From the NCBI GenBank assembly GCA_013388645.1, contig JACAEV010000174.1, positions 1 through 51,854 on the forward strand: 51,854 nt of DNA, given 5' to 3'. Below, piece after piece: positions 42,526 through 51,854 of the stretch. The notes beneath the pieces are model-generated. The model saw only the letters and a program-made list of their open reading frames with translations. It did no database searches and was not told the DNA's origin. Every line of letters starts with the position of its first letter. Within the stretch, counting starts at the first letter, position 1. Both the position numbers and the translations under genes were made by a program. Origin of the DNA: Syntrophaceae bacterium (GTDB taxonomy: Bacteria; Desulfobacterota; BSN033; UBA1163).

Positions 42526-43572
42526 CTACTTCTCCTTGCCTTTTGAAGAGAGGGCCTCTTCAATTTTTTTGAAACGTCTCTCGATTTCGAGAAGGGTCTT
42601 TCTCATCTCCGGCAGTTTTGGAAAAACCGTGATCGCCCGGAGAAATTCACGGTGAGGCAAGGCAGGACTTCCGACATACCCTTGGTTCGCCTCCAAATCG
42701 TGAGCCACCCCAGATTGAGCCCCCACCATGACATTGTCTCCTATTTCAATATGCCCAACCACTCCAACCTGCCCGGCCAGTGTCACATTACTCCCGATCT
42801 TAGTTGAACCTGAAATCCCAACTTGAGCCACGATGATGGAATCTTCGCCAATGATAACATTATGAGCCACTTGAACCAGGTTATCTATTTTCACTCCTTT
42901 ACGGATGATTGTTTTCCCCAGGGTGGCTCGGTCAATGGTGGTATTGGCGCCAATCTCGACATCGTCCTCAATCTCCACTCCTCCCACCTGGGGGATCTTC
43001 ACGTTCCTCTTTCCCTCCTTTACATAACCAAATCCATCACTCCCGACCACTACCCCGCTGTGAAGGATGACCCGTCTTCCAATGATCGTCCCGGGATAAA
43101 TGGATACATTAGGGTAGAGGATGGATTCCTCTCCGATGGAGGAGCCTTCCCCCACGTGGACTCCAGGATAAAGGGTAACCCGATCTCCGATTGAGCATCG
43201 GTCTCCAATATAAACAAAGGGATAGATGGTCAATTCTTCTCCTAAGGTGGCAGTGGAACTGATCCAGGAATGGGGATCAATCCCTCTGGACTGGTAAGGG
43301 TTTTGTGAAAAGAGAGTGAGGATCTTGGCAAAAGCCAAATAGGGATTATCGACACAAAGGAGAGGTTTTTCTCTTTGGCTCACCTCATGGGAGACGATGA
43401 CCGCTGAGGCACAGGTTTGATCCAGTTTCGGAAGGTACTTCGGATTGGCAATGAAGGTGATCTCTCCTTCTTTGGCTTCATCAATGGCCGCGACTCCAGA
43501 GATGTTGATCTCTCCATCTCCCACCACTTTCCCATTCACCCACTCTGCGAGTTCCCTCAGTTTCCTGTTCAT
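42526..43572 (-). CDS. lpxD: UDP-3-O-(3-hydroxyacyl)glucosamine N-acyltransferase
   Basis: A 348-aa acyltransferase. The N-terminal uridine-binding domain contains [20 protein letters not shown]; the left-handed beta-helix follows (hexapeptides such as [20 protein letters not shown]) with the catalytic His in [13 protein letters not shown]. It adds the second acyl chain (N-linked) to the lipid A precursor. GGGAGAGGG lies just before ATG 43572 (MNRKLRELA). The upstream in-frame ATG at 43596 would put that site inside the gene, so 43572 is preferred. Confidence 0.94.
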   Translation of the reverse strand: MNRKLRELAEWVNGKVVGDGEINISGVAAIDEAKEGEITFIANPKYLPKLDQTCASAVIVSHEVSQREKPLLCVDNPYLAFAKILTLFSQNPYQSRGIDPHSWISSTATLGEELTIYPFVYIGDRCSIGDRVTLYPGVHVGEGSSIGEESILYPNVSIYPGTIIGRRVILHSGVVVGSDGFGYVKEGKRNVKIPQVGGVEIEDDVEIGANTTIDRATLGKTIIRKGVKIDNLVQVAHNVIIGEDSIIVAQVGISGSTKIGSNVTLAGQVGVVGHIEIGDNVMVGAQSGVAHDLEANQGYVGSPALPHREFLRAITVFPKLPEMRKTLLEIERRFKKIEEALSSKGKEK

Positions 43573-43676
43573 CCCTCTCCCAATTAAATCACTCATGCCC
43601 CATCTGTTTTGGGTTTAGTGTCTCGACCATTCATGTCTGTTTCGAATTTCATCATTCGTGCCCTCTATGGCAGCTT

Positions 43677-44198
43677 TTACTTCTTTTGAGCATCATAGGC
43701 TTTGATGACCCGATCGGTGATATCAAGTGCCTTGGAGATATAGAGGACGATGCTCTCATTCTTTTCTAAGATAAAGCTGTAACCGTCGTCCGCTCCAACT
43801 TTTTGAATCACCTTCTGGAGTGCGATGGAAATGTTTCGTTCCAACTCCATTCGTTTCTGATTGATCTCATTCTGGGTATCTTCCCCCCACCTCTGGAATT
43901 CTCTAAGCTTGCCCTGATAATCTTTCTCTCGAGTGGCCCTGGCATCGGGTGTGAGCATTGGGGCCTGTTTCTCTAAAGACTCTTTCATGGTCTGAAGTTC
44001 TTTTTGTTTATCTGCAATTTGACGTTGAAACTTCTCCACCTCTTTGGTAATGGTCTTTTTTGCATCCTTACCGGCATTACATTCATTGACCGCCCTCTGA
44101 ATATCAACATAGGCAACCTTTAAATCTGTTGCCCAAGCTGAACCCAACCACCCACCTAAAACGATCCCCAAAACGATCAACCACTTTTTTCCATACAT
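43677..44198 (-). CDS. ompH: OmpH/Skp-family periplasmic chaperone
   Basis: A 173-aa protein with a signal peptide (MYGKKWLIVLGIVLGGWLGS ... AWA, cut near residue 23) and a mature start LKVAYVDIQRAVNECNAGKD, typical of Skp/OmpH. A coiled coil follows from about residue 40 to 125 (VEKFQRQIADKQKELQTMKE). It would carry outer-membrane proteins to BamA, whose gene lies directly upstream in transcription. The bamA-ompH-lpxD order is standard in Gram-negative bacteria. Confidence 0.93.
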   Translation of the reverse strand: MYGKKWLIVLGIVLGGWLGSAWATDLKVAYVDIQRAVNECNAGKDAKKTITKEVEKFQRQIADKQKELQTMKESLEKQAPMLTPDARATREKDYQGKLREFQRWGEDTQNEINQKRMELERNISIALQKVIQKVGADDGYSFILEKNESIVLYISKALDITDRVIKAYDAQKK

Positions 44199-44238
44199 CT
44201 TTCTTTCTCCTCTCTGTAAAGGGTATCACCACTTTCTA

Positions 44239-46557
44239 TTAATAGATGGTTCCTGCTGTAAACTCAATCACATTTCGTTTCTCCCCTTTCTTAGGGCTCA
44301 GATTAAATCCGATGTCGATATGGATGGGGCCGAACGGGGAGAACCAACGGATTCCAGGCCCTGCCCCGAATTTTAAAGGCCACAGTCCTTTGCCCGGTTC
44401 GGAACGTATCCGAAACAATTTTTTTTTGGTATCATAGTCTAAAATCAGGTGATCTTTGTCTGACAACTTGTCAAATCCCTTGCCCACATCAAAGAACAGA
44501 GCTCCCCTTAAACCGATCTCACGGGCCAAAGGGAAGATCCATTCTGCATTGAAGGCTGTCATATACTTGGAACCCACAGGTTCTTTATTTTCATCAATCG
44601 GTCCGGCCTTCCCATATTCAAACCCCCGGACAGTTTGGATGCCTCCCACGAAGAATTTTTCATAAATGGGAAGTGTTTTCCCACCGTAAGGAGTAATCAT
44701 CCCTGCCTTGGCACGAAGGTTCAGAGTGGTATTGAGAGGGAGCGGAAAAAACCAACTGGTCTCTCCTGTCGCCTTGACAAAATAGTTATCCCCTCCCAAA
44801 ATCCCCCCTGCGTTTTGAATAAAGAGGCTATGCCGACCTCCCTTTTTCGGGCTGAAATAATCGTCACGGGTATCGATGGAAGGAGAGAGCGCAATGGCAC
44901 TGGTCGTCTTCCTCCCCTCTTGCTCTTTGATATAGGTTGATGCTGTATCTTTCACATCATACACATTGATATTCTCTAATTTATAGGTCAAGTCCAGACG
45001 AATCTTTTCGGCCAATTCCTTCCCGAAGTGGAGAGTTCCTCCTGTGATTTTATAGGAATAAGTATCGAAAAGCTCCACTCTTTCATGATAGAGATCAATT
45101 CCTGCTGATACCGGATATCCTAAGAAGTAAGGGTCGGTAAAGCTCATTTTAAAATTTTGGGTTTCCGCTCCCAAGCTGAACTTCAAGACCCCATGATACC
45201 CATAACCAAAGAGATTGCGGTCGGAGATGGAGGCGGAACCGACGACGCTTTCCAGCGTACTGTAACCAATTCCGAAACTGATGGCACCTGTCGGAGCTTC
45301 CTCCACCTTAACATCGAGGTTCATTTTATCTTCAGTGCTCCCGCGGCTGGTGGTGAGCTCCACTTCTTTAAAGTAGCCCGTCCTTTTCAGTCGGTCACGA
45401 CTTTTATTCATGCCGCTAGCACTATAGAGCTCCCCCTCCGCCACCCGGAGCTCCCGACGGATCACCTTATCCCGAGTTTTTGAATTCCCAACAATTTGAA
45501 TTTTTTCAAATGAAACCTGTTTCTTTTTTTCGATATCATAGGTGATGTGGACGAAAAGTTCTTTATTATCGACCGTGGTTTCAGGGTTGATCTCGACATA
45601 AGCATACCCCTGATTGGCAAACTTTTCGGTGAGGGCATTGACGTCTTTTCGTATGGCGGTGTTGCTATAGACATCGTTCCGCTTCATTTTAAGAGTTCTG
45701 AAGAGATCCTCTTTGGTGGTGAGAAGGTCGCCTTTAAAATCGATCGTTCCCACATGGTAGAGCGGCCCTTCTAAAATCTCGATCTCGATCCGAATTTTTT
45801 TGGGGTTGGAGAGATCGAGCTTGGGTTCCGAAATCTTGGCTTCGATAAAACCATGATCCATGTAATAAGCATTTAGAAGTTGAAGGTCATTTTTTAGAAT
45901 ATCCTCATCTAAGGTCCCCGTTTTGGTGATGATGGAAAAGATATTCCTCTGTTTCGTCATCATCACTTTCTTTAAATCAGAGGATTTGATATGACGATTC
46001 CCTTTGAAAATGATTTTTTGAATATGTCCTTTCGGGCCTTCGGAAATGGCAAAGGTAACCACTGCTTCATTGGTTTCCAAATAGTTAACCTTGTGCTCCA
46101 CTTTGACCCCATAATACCCTTTCGAAAAATAAAGCCTACGGATCTGCTCGGAACTCTCTTTCACCTTTTCGAGGTTGAGGATCGAACGGGTCGTGAGGGT
46201 GATCTTCTCTTTGATATCATCCAACTTCACCTTTTCATTTCCTGTGATGAGAATCTCCTTGAGGGAGGGTTTTTCGACTACGACGAAGATCACTTCCTTG
46301 CCCTGCGGAGTGGATTTGATATCGACCTGAGCGTCTGTAAAGAGGCCCAAGTTGAAAATGGATCGCAGATCCTCACGGACTTTTTCAAGGGAGAAGGCCC
46401 TCCCCTCCTGACTTTTGATCGCTCCCCGAATCACCGCCTCTTCGACCTTCACGTTTCCGAGGATGATGATTTTATAGATATCTTCTTCGCCTCCCTCGGA
46501 GATTCCGATGAGAAGAAAAAGGGTAAGAAGGATTACTCCTATGGATCTCATGATCAT
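44239..46557 (-). CDS. bamA: Outer membrane protein assembly factor BamA
   Basis: A 772-aa Omp85 protein. Signal peptide (MIMRSIGVILLTLFLLIGIS), five POTRA repeats (about residues 25-400; for example IIILGNVKVEEAVIRGAI and IQIVGNSKTRDKVIRRELR), then a beta-barrel ending VIEFTAGTIY, with VRGFEYG in the conserved loop. It inserts beta-barrel proteins into the outer membrane. The longest frame starts at 46611, but AAGGAG lies seven bases before ATG 46557 and gives a proper signal peptide, so I use it; ATG 46551 is also possible. Confidence 0.95.
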   Translation of the reverse strand: MIMRSIGVILLTLFLLIGISEGGEEDIYKIIILGNVKVEEAVIRGAIKSQEGRAFSLEKVREDLRSIFNLGLFTDAQVDIKSTPQGKEVIFVVVEKPSLKEILITGNEKVKLDDIKEKITLTTRSILNLEKVKESSEQIRRLYFSKGYYGVKVEHKVNYLETNEAVVTFAISEGPKGHIQKIIFKGNRHIKSSDLKKVMMTKQRNIFSIITKTGTLDEDILKNDLQLLNAYYMDHGFIEAKISEPKLDLSNPKKIRIEIEILEGPLYHVGTIDFKGDLLTTKEDLFRTLKMKRNDVYSNTAIRKDVNALTEKFANQGYAYVEINPETTVDNKELFVHITYDIEKKKQVSFEKIQIVGNSKTRDKVIRRELRVAEGELYSASGMNKSRDRLKRTGYFKEVELTTSRGSTEDKMNLDVKVEEAPTGAISFGIGYSTLESVVGSASISDRNLFGYGYHGVLKFSLGAETQNFKMSFTDPYFLGYPVSAGIDLYHERVELFDTYSYKITGGTLHFGKELAEKIRLDLTYKLENINVYDVKDTASTYIKEQEGRKTTSAIALSPSIDTRDDYFSPKKGGRHSLFIQNAGGILGGDNYFVKATGETSWFFPLPLNTTLNLRAKAGMITPYGGKTLPIYEKFFVGGIQTVRGFEYGKAGPIDENKEPVGSKYMTAFNAEWIFPLAREIGLRGALFFDVGKGFDKLSDKDHLILDYDTKKKLFRIRSEPGKGLWPLKFGAGPGIRWFSPFGPIHIDIGFNLSPKKGEKRNVIEFTAGTIY

Positions 46558-46652
46558 CGATAGACTCCTTCCCATTTCAAAGTGAGCAAAATCGGATAAT
46601 AAAATTCCCATTTTAATATCAAATCTTTACCTTTTTGTAAAGGGATCATGGT

Positions 46653-47327
46653 CTATCCCAAGGCCTTTCCGTCGACGAGATGGATCTGGCGGGCCATTTT
46701 TTCAGCCAATCTGAGATTGTGTGTCACGATGATGAGGGTGACTCCTTTGATCTGGTTTAGTTCTTGAAGAAGTTGAAACACGGATTCACCCGTTTTGGTA
46801 TCCAAGTTCCCCGTAGGTTCATCGGCCAGCAGGACTTTTGGGCCTAATACTAAAGCCCTCGCCACCGCCACGCGTTGTTGTTCTCCACCAGAAAGCTCTC
46901 CCGGCTTGTGAGAAAGACGATCTTGAAGACCTACCAAATTGAGGATCCCCTCTGCCTGAGAGATGGCCTCCCTCTTCGGAAGGCCCTGGATCAGACAAGG
47001 CATCATGGTATTTTCCAGAGCCGTAAACTCGGGAAGGAGATGGTGGAATTGGAAGACAAAACCGATCTCACGATTTCGAAAGAGGGCAAGATCTTTTTCA
47101 TTGAGGGTGAAGATATCTTTTCCTTCATAGAGAACCTTACCCGCAGTGGGTCGGTCCAGTGTCCCCAGCACATGAAGGAGGGTGGTTTTCCCAACACCGG
47201 AAGCGCCGACGATGGCTGCCTTCTCCCCATAAGAAAAGGTGAGATCCACTCCTTTCAAGACCTCCACGCGTTTGGCTCCATTCCCATACGTTTTGAAAAC
47301 CTGTTGAACCTGGATCAACTCTTTCAA
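46653..47327 (-). CDS. lolD: Lipoprotein-releasing system ATPase LolD
   Basis: A 224-aa ABC ATPase: Walker [13 protein letters not shown]-loop [17 protein letters not shown] with the LolD-typical phrase, signature [15 protein letters not shown], Walker [13 protein letters not shown] and switch His [11 protein letters not shown]. It powers extraction of outer-membrane lipoproteins with the LolC/E permease. It overlaps the preceding TPR/cNMP-binding gene by four bases, so those two are translationally coupled. Length is normal. Confidence 0.94.
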   Translation of the reverse strand: MKELIQVQQVFKTYGNGAKRVEVLKGVDLTFSYGEKAAIVGASGVGKTTLLHVLGTLDRPTAGKVLYEGKDIFTLNEKDLALFRNREIGFVFQFHHLLPEFTALENTMMPCLIQGLPKREAISQAEGILNLVGLQDRLSHKPGELSGGEQQRVAVARALVLGPKVLLADEPTGNLDTKTGESVFQLLQELNQIKGVTLIIVTHNLRLAEKMARQIHLVDGKALG

Positions 47328-48505
47328 ACCATAGCCTCCTTAACCTTTTCCACTGCTCTTTGGGAGAGCAGTTCTCTCATTTGGACGAGGCGTTTTAAGG
47401 AGATCTCCTTCAAAATGGGCTGGAGTTTGGGAAATTTAAGAAAACAGGCTTCCATCTCCTCTTTGGTCAACTCCAGTAATTCCGAGGGTTGAGTGGTTTT
47501 GGCGAAGGCCATGCGAGGTGTGTTCATAATCACCCCAATCTCTCCAAAAAAATGACCGCTTCTTAATGTCGCCAAGTTGATTTTTCTATCACGACGGTCT
47601 TGAATAAATATCTCCACCTCACCACTCTTGATTAGGTATAGGGATTGAGAAGGCTCTCCCCCTTTGAAGAGAAAGGTATCTCCGGGAACCTTTCGGAGGT
47701 GAAATCGTTTAAAGACTTTTTCTCTTTCCGAGGCAGTGAGGGAGGAAAACAGAGGAGAACAGGCGAGGAAGAGGTCTAACACCCGTTGTTTAAAAAGAGT
47801 TTGAAGCACCTCTTTCAAGTGGGGATTTCTCTTCATGAGTTCATCCAACTCGTTTCGAGAGATCTCAAAAATCTCACACTCCATGAGGGCCTTGACATTG
47901 GCATGTCTCTTTTGATCGGTGAAAAAACCAAACTCCCCAAAGAAATCGCCTTCTTTGAGGATATGAATCCGCATCTCCTCCCCCTTTGAACGTTGCTTCG
48001 TGATCGCCACTTCCCCACGGCTAACCACATATAAGGAATCTCCCTCCTCTCCCTCACGACAGATGAAAGCACCTTGGGGAAAGGTTTTGGTTTTCACCTT
48101 TCTGAGCAAGGATTGGAGCTCCTGTTCATTGAGTTCAGAGAAAATCGGGATGTGTGGAAATGGACGAAGGGGTTTGATCTCTTTAGTTTTCTCCGAATAA
48201 AGTTGGGCCAATCGATCATTGATATCCTTAGAGGATGGGTCAACCCTCAAGATCATTTTGTTGATGGAGATGGCCTGGAGCAAAAAACCATCCTGCGCAT
48301 AGGCTTCTGCTACCTTCTGATACAATTGAATGGCATCTTTCTTTTGGCCCAGCCGTTCATACACTTCGGCCATCTTCAACTGCGATCGGAGATCTTCGGG
48401 TTCCAAAGAACAATGATTTTTAAAATATTCAAGCGCCTTTTTCAGCTCCCCCCTGGCGAGGGCCTGTTGAGCCTCTTCTTTTAGAGAGTTTTTCCTTTTA
48501 TTCAT
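47324..48505 (-). CDS. TPR protein with two cyclic-nucleotide-binding-like domains
   Basis: A 393-aa cytoplasmic protein. TPR-like repeats (residues about 10-100, [40 protein letters not shown]) are followed by two cNMP-binding domains: one (about 125-240) with [15 protein letters not shown] and [21 protein letters not shown], another (about 255-370) with [15 protein letters not shown] and [20 protein letters not shown]. The phosphate-binding cassettes deviate from the cAMP-binding consensus, so ligand binding is uncertain. It overlaps lolC by eight bases and lolD by four, so the Lol transporter genes are physically linked through it. No DNA-binding domain is present, so it is a protein regulator or scaffold. 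Confidence 0.82.
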   Translation of the reverse strand: MNKRKNSLKEEAQQALARGELKKALEYFKNHCSLEPEDLRSQLKMAEVYERLGQKKDAIQLYQKVAEAYAQDGFLLQAISINKMILRVDPSSKDINDRLAQLYSEKTKEIKPLRPFPHIPIFSELNEQELQSLLRKVKTKTFPQGAFICREGEEGDSLYVVSRGEVAITKQRSKGEEMRIHILKEGDFFGEFGFFTDQKRHANVKALMECEIFEISRNELDELMKRNPHLKEVLQTLFKQRVLDLFLACSPLFSSLTASEREKVFKRFHLRKVPGDTFLFKGGEPSQSLYLIKSGEVEIFIQDRRDRKINLATLRSGHFFGEIGVIMNTPRMAFAKTTQPSELLELTKEEMEACFLKFPKLQPILKEISLKRLVQMRELLSQRAVEKVKEAMV

Positions 48506-49748
48506 AGCGCAATGCCTCGGCTGGATCGAGTTTCGACGCCCTCCATGCAGGATAAAGAGTGGCCAGGAGACTGATGAGAATGGCTGTCAGGACGATCAGA
48601 GTAATGTCGAACGGATTGACTTGGGAAGGAAGTTTATCGATATAGTAAACGTCGCTTGCAAGAATTTTGAATCCAAATAGGGTCTCGACAAATTCCGTGA
48701 TCTTTTCCAAATTAAAAGCTGCCCCCAGACCCAAAAGTGTTCCCAAGACCGTCCCCACCACCCCGATCACCCCTCCTTCGATGACAAATATTTTCAGGAT
48801 TCCCTTGGAAGGGGCACCCATGGATTTTAATATAGCGATATCCTTATGTTTCTCCATCACCACCATGATGAGTGTGGAGATAATATTAAAAGCCGCCACC
48901 AAGACAATCAGAATGAGGATAATAAACATAGCAATCTTTTCCAGTTTCAGTGCGGAAAAAAGGTTTCGATTCATCTCCATCCAATCTTTCGTCCAGAAAG
49001 GGAATCCCATCTTTTGACGAAGCTCCTTCCCAATTTCTTTCACCCTATAAATGTCGTTAGTTTTGATCTCAATCCCTGTCACCCGGGCCCCCATCCCGAA
49101 AAACTTCTGGGCGCTTTCGAGAGAGACATAAGCCATGGTGTTATCATACTCGTACATGCCAGAATAGAAAATACCTGCAACACGAAAACGCTTCATCTTG
49201 GGCATCATTCCCATGGGCGTCATGGTCCCAAGAGGTGAGATCACCTGGATCGCATCGTTCAGGGAGATGCCGAGATGTTTGGCTAATTCCACTCCGAGGA
49301 TGATGCCTGAAGAATCACCTTCCTGTTTCAAATCCTGAAGACGGCCCGCCTTCATATTGTGAGCCAATTCAGTCACTTTTCCCACTCGATCCGGGTCGAT
49401 CCCTTTGATCACGACTCCGGAGACGTTCGATTCTGATGAGAGCATGACCTGGTTGAAGATGAACGGAGCGGCGGAGACCACCCCCTTCACCTCTTGAACC
49501 TTTTTGGCCACCTCTTCATAATCATCCATTCCTTCCTGACTGGCCTTGAGCAGGACGAGATGAGCTTGGGTGCCCAAGATCTTTTCTTTCAGGGTTTTTT
49601 CAAAACCGCTCATCACAGCCAACACGACGATCAAGGTCATCACTCCCACCATGACCCCAACGATGGAGATAACCGTGATGATGGAGATGAAGGTCTGTTT
49701 CCGTTTGGCTTTGAGATATCTCAGTCCAATAAACCATTCATACTTCAT
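48498..49748 (-). CDS. lolC: Lipoprotein-releasing system permease LolC/LolE
   Basis: A 416-aa permease with one membrane helix at the N-terminus (about residues 20-45, IITVISIVGVMVGVMTLIVV), a large periplasmic domain (about 50-265) and three helices at the C-terminus (FtsX-like domain, for example MFIILILIVLVAAFNIISTL and [20 protein letters not shown]). IALRYL-like start reads FIGLRYLKAKRKQTF. With LolD it releases lipoproteins from the inner membrane. Only one permease gene is seen, so it may form a homodimer (LolF-like). It follows lysS by six bases. Confidence 0.92.
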   Translation of the reverse strand: MKYEWFIGLRYLKAKRKQTFISIITVISIVGVMVGVMTLIVVLAVMSGFEKTLKEKILGTQAHLVLLKASQEGMDDYEEVAKKVQEVKGVVSAAPFIFNQVMLSSESNVSGVVIKGIDPDRVGKVTELAHNMKAGRLQDLKQEGDSSGIILGVELAKHLGISLNDAIQVISPLGTMTPMGMMPKMKRFRVAGIFYSGMYEYDNTMAYVSLESAQKFFGMGARVTGIEIKTNDIYRVKEIGKELRQKMGFPFWTKDWMEMNRNLFSALKLEKIAMFIILILIVLVAAFNIISTLIMVVMEKHKDIAILKSMGAPSKGILKIFVIEGGVIGVVGTVLGTLLGLGAAFNLEKITEFVETLFGFKILASDVYYIDKLPSQVNPFDITLIVLTAILISLLATLYPAWRASKLDPAEALRYE

Positions 49749-49754
49749 AAGACA

Positions 49755-51236
49755 TTACTTCTCCATTCGAAGCAAGGGGAACAAGATGACCTCCCGGATG
49801 GAAGGTGCATCGGTGAGAAGCATGACCCAACGATCGATTCCAATTCCTTCTCCGGCAGTGGGAGGCATTCCGAATTCGATCGCCCGAAGAAAATCTTCGT
49901 CCAAAGTGAGAGAAAGATCCGCCTCATCCTCTCTTTCTTTCAACTGTTGGATTAAGCGTTCCCGTTGATCGATGGGGTCATTTAATTCAGAAAAACCATT
50001 GGCAATTTCTCGACCGGCAATGAAGAGTTCAAATCGATCTACCACTTCGGGATCCTTCCCGTTCCGTCTCGAGAGAGGAGAGACCTCCGTAGGATAGTGA
50101 GTGATATAGGTAGGTTGAAGAAGAAGGGGTTCAACCTTTTCTTTAAAGAGGTCCGCTAAAACTCTTGCGTGAGAGGTTCCCTTTTTCAGCTCGAGGCCAA
50201 GCTTTTCAGCAAGTTCGATGGCCTTGGATGGTTCTTTCAGGACAGAGTGATCCACCCTCCCGTATTCCAAAAGAGATTCTTTGAAGGAGATTCTCTTCCA
50301 GGGAGGGGTAAAATCGAGTTCTTTCCCCTGGTAGGTAAGGCAAAGTCCAGCATGAATCTCTTTCACCATGGAGCAGAGAAGTTCCTCTGTCATCTTCATC
50401 ATCTCTTCATAGGTGGCATAGCTCTGATAGAATTCGAGCATGGTGAATTCAGGATTATGTTGAGTGGAGACCCCCTCATTTCGAAAACAGCGGTTGATCT
50501 CAAAGACTCTCTCAAACCCACCGATTACCAATCGTTTCAGGAAGAGTTCCGGTGCAATCCTCATGTAGAGTTCCATATCCAAGGCATTGTGACGAGTCTT
50601 AAAGGGCTTAGCGGTTGCCCCTCCTGGGATGGGGTGAAGCATCGGAGTTTCCACCTCGATGAAATCCCGCTGCGTAAAGAAATCTCGAATTTTCTGAATC
50701 ACCTTGATTCGGGTGAGAAAAATCTCTTTGACTCTTGGATTCACGATGAGGTCCAGATAGCGTTGACGATAGCGGGCTTCAACATCGGTCAGGCCATGCC
50801 ACTTCTCAGGAAGGGGCCGAAGCGTCTTGACAAGAAGCCTAAAGCTCTGGACCTGGAGGGTCAACTCATGAGTTTTGGTTCGAAATATTTTCCCCTCTAG
50901 TCCGATAAAATCTCCGATGTCGAAAGTCTTAAAAAACTGAAAAGCCGATTCACCGATGATATCCTTTTGCAAATAGGCCTGGATTCTTCCCTTTCGATCT
51001 TGAACTTGGATAAAACTGGCTTTCCCGAAGTTCCGGATCGCCATAATCCGACCTGCCAGACAAAAGGTTTCTCCCACGGACTTCAATTCTTCGTCTGACA
51101 GGGAACCATAGGCTTCATGAAGATCTTTAGAGGCATGGGTGACTTTGAAGTCATTGGGGTAGGGATCGATCCCTTCCCTTCGCAAAGACTCCAGCTTTCG
51201 TATTCTCTGTTGGGTCAGATCACTCGTTTCATCCAT
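49755..51236 (-). CDS. lysS: Lysyl-tRNA synthetase, class II
   Basis: A 493-aa class II enzyme charging tRNA-Lys. N-terminal OB-fold anticodon domain (about residues 55-140, LAGRIMAIRNFGKASFIQVQ), motif 1 near FIEVETPMLHPIPGGATAKP, motif 2 CFRNEGVSTQHNPEFTMLEFY, motif 3 GEGIGIDRWVMLLTDAPSIR. Motif 3 has Trp where Leu is usual. The enzyme is of normal length. It lies directly before lolC/E and appears to head the long minus-strand block. A TTGACG on the minus strand near 51340 could be a -35 box, with a weak -10. Confidence 0.95.
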   Translation of the reverse strand: MDETSDLTQQRIRKLESLRREGIDPYPNDFKVTHASKDLHEAYGSLSDEELKSVGETFCLAGRIMAIRNFGKASFIQVQDRKGRIQAYLQKDIIGESAFQFFKTFDIGDFIGLEGKIFRTKTHELTLQVQSFRLLVKTLRPLPEKWHGLTDVEARYRQRYLDLIVNPRVKEIFLTRIKVIQKIRDFFTQRDFIEVETPMLHPIPGGATAKPFKTRHNALDMELYMRIAPELFLKRLVIGGFERVFEINRCFRNEGVSTQHNPEFTMLEFYQSYATYEEMMKMTEELLCSMVKEIHAGLCLTYQGKELDFTPPWKRISFKESLLEYGRVDHSVLKEPSKAIELAEKLGLELKKGTSHARVLADLFKEKVEPLLLQPTYITHYPTEVSPLSRRNGKDPEVVDRFELFIAGREIANGFSELNDPIDQRERLIQQLKEREDEADLSLTLDEDFLRAIEFGMPPTAGEGIGIDRWVMLLTDAPSIREVILFPLLRMEK

Positions 51237-51420
51237 TGCCTCTGCTCCGATTGGTCTCTCTCCGCTATCGTATTAATCTCATTATGTTTTAAAAGAGTTT
51301 TAAGACTTCTCAAACTAACCCATTTTCCACTATCCGTCAAGGGATAAGGCTGGATTGGGCATATCTGAAAGAGGTAAAATGGTGCGGGAGGAATGGATGC
51401 GTGTTCCTATCTTCTCTCGA

Positions 51421-51854
51421 TTAAAAAAGGCCACCTAAACTGCCTGCGTATCCAGTGAGTTCAACATAACCTTCGCAGGTGATGGGTTTGCCCGCAGAGG
51501 TTCCTTTTCCAGCAACCGCTCCTTCCCAGTATATCACACCTGTTGAACCCTCTGTCAAAAGCTCTTGAGAAGGGACCAGAGATCCAATCTCCATTTCTAT
51601 CCTAAAAGAGGGTACGTTGATCCTCCAGCGAGTGGGATAACGGCCTCCGCTTTTCGGGCTTTTCCAGTAATCTATCACCTCTACTTTGATATCGGAAAGT
51701 TTCAGATGAATCCCTTCTCCGGAGCGTTTGATCAACGTTCCGGACGAAGAGGGCTCCACAGACCCATCTTTCCGGCGAAGGAAATAAATCATTAACTCTT
51801 GACCATCAGAGAGGTGAAGGCTGAACCAATCCCAACCCACCTGATTTGGAGTAA
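51421..51854 (-). CDS. AttH/CrtC-like lipocalin-domain protein, C-terminal fragment
   Basis: The last 144 residues of a gene that runs off the right edge (the frame is open through 51854; the apparent GTG start at 51840 lies inside TPNQVGWDWFS and is not real). GWDWFSLHLSDGQELMIYFL, RYPTRWRINVPSF, STGVIYWEGAVAGKGTSAGK and GYVELTGYAGSL are typical of the AttH/carotenoid-hydratase-like (COG5621) secreted hydrolase family, a lipocalin-type fold. It is transcribed ahead of lysS on the same strand, with a 184-bp gap. In other genomes attH often follows an ABC exporter of the LolCDE type. Confidence 0.85.
   Translation of the reverse strand, partial: TPNQVGWDWFSLHLSDGQELMIYFLRRKDGSVEPSSSGTLIKRSGEGIHLKLSDIKVEVIDYWKSPKSGGRYPTRWRINVPSFRIEMEIGSLVPSQELLTEGSTGVIYWEGAVAGKGTSAGKPITCEGYVELTGYAGSLGGLF

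Noticed and set aside
46000-46560. Plus-strand ORF opposite bamA
   Set aside because: It lies fully inside bamA on the other strand and has no recognisable protein pattern.

Overview
This 51.9-kb window appears to come from the chromosome of a Gram-negative bacterium that makes lipopolysaccharide. It carries lipid A, BamA and Lol genes, sigma-54/NtrC-type regulation, indolepyruvate:ferredoxin oxidoreductase, a DUF374 (LpxJ-type) acyltransferase and many short REC-domain proteins. That mix fits Desulfobacterota (former Deltaproteobacteria), possibly an anaerobic or syntrophic member. The assignment is inferred from gene content only; no rRNA or other taxonomic marker is present.

Left part (1-4617): a minus-strand block with asd followed by a branched-chain amino acid/amide ABC transporter (livK, livH and the first codons of livM), then a plus-strand pair made of a nucleotidyltransferase-fold protein and a small basic protein. 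The asd leader holds a candidate promoter, a terminator-like hairpin and a long inverted repeat.

Middle (4794-25922), the accessory and regulatory region: a histidine kinase and NtrC-type activator pair, an NfeD-like protein, an MgtE Mg2+ transporter, the HtpX protease, a Ca2+-type P-type ATPase, a deleted IS1634-like element, a decayed marC gene, an AcuB-like CBS-ACT protein, and a long tight operon (16726-22520). That operon encodes a REC protein, a UspA-like protein, HflK, HflC, a lipoprotein, a 29-aa membrane protein, a second REC protein, a PTS EIIA(Man) protein, a Zn protein, a REC-like protein with Glu at the phosphorylation site, a 26-aa membrane protein, a SAP-like protein and an exported protein, ending at a hairpin terminator. 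Three 142-bp modules with identical architecture lie before mgtE, acuB and this operon. Each has a large inverted repeat centred about 106 bp upstream of a GG-N10-GC sigma-54 promoter. Together they look like an undescribed sigma-54 regulon for membrane quality control and cation homeostasis, with the neighbouring kinase/activator pair as the obvious candidate controller. An enoyl-CoA hydratase with a C-terminal zinc ribbon, two decayed genes (zf-TFIIB and an htpX fragment), a PGPGW membrane protein and an orphan kinase follow.

Right part (26015-51854): purC, a gmhB-like phosphatase and a two-repeat hypothetical gene, then iorAB, all on plus. A long minus-strand housekeeping block is transcribed right to left: lysS, lolC/E, a TPR/cNMP-binding regulator, lolD, bamA, ompH, lpxD, fabZ, lpxA, a Gfo/Idh dehydrogenase, lpxB, msbA, lpxJ-like, waaA, lpxK, leuA, leuC, leuD. 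It links lipoprotein sorting, outer-membrane protein assembly and lipid A/Kdo synthesis and export, with leucine synthesis at the end. The right edge cuts an AttH/CrtC-like lipocalin-domain gene.

Motifs, hairpins and frames were read by eye. No database search, folding or GC calculation was done.
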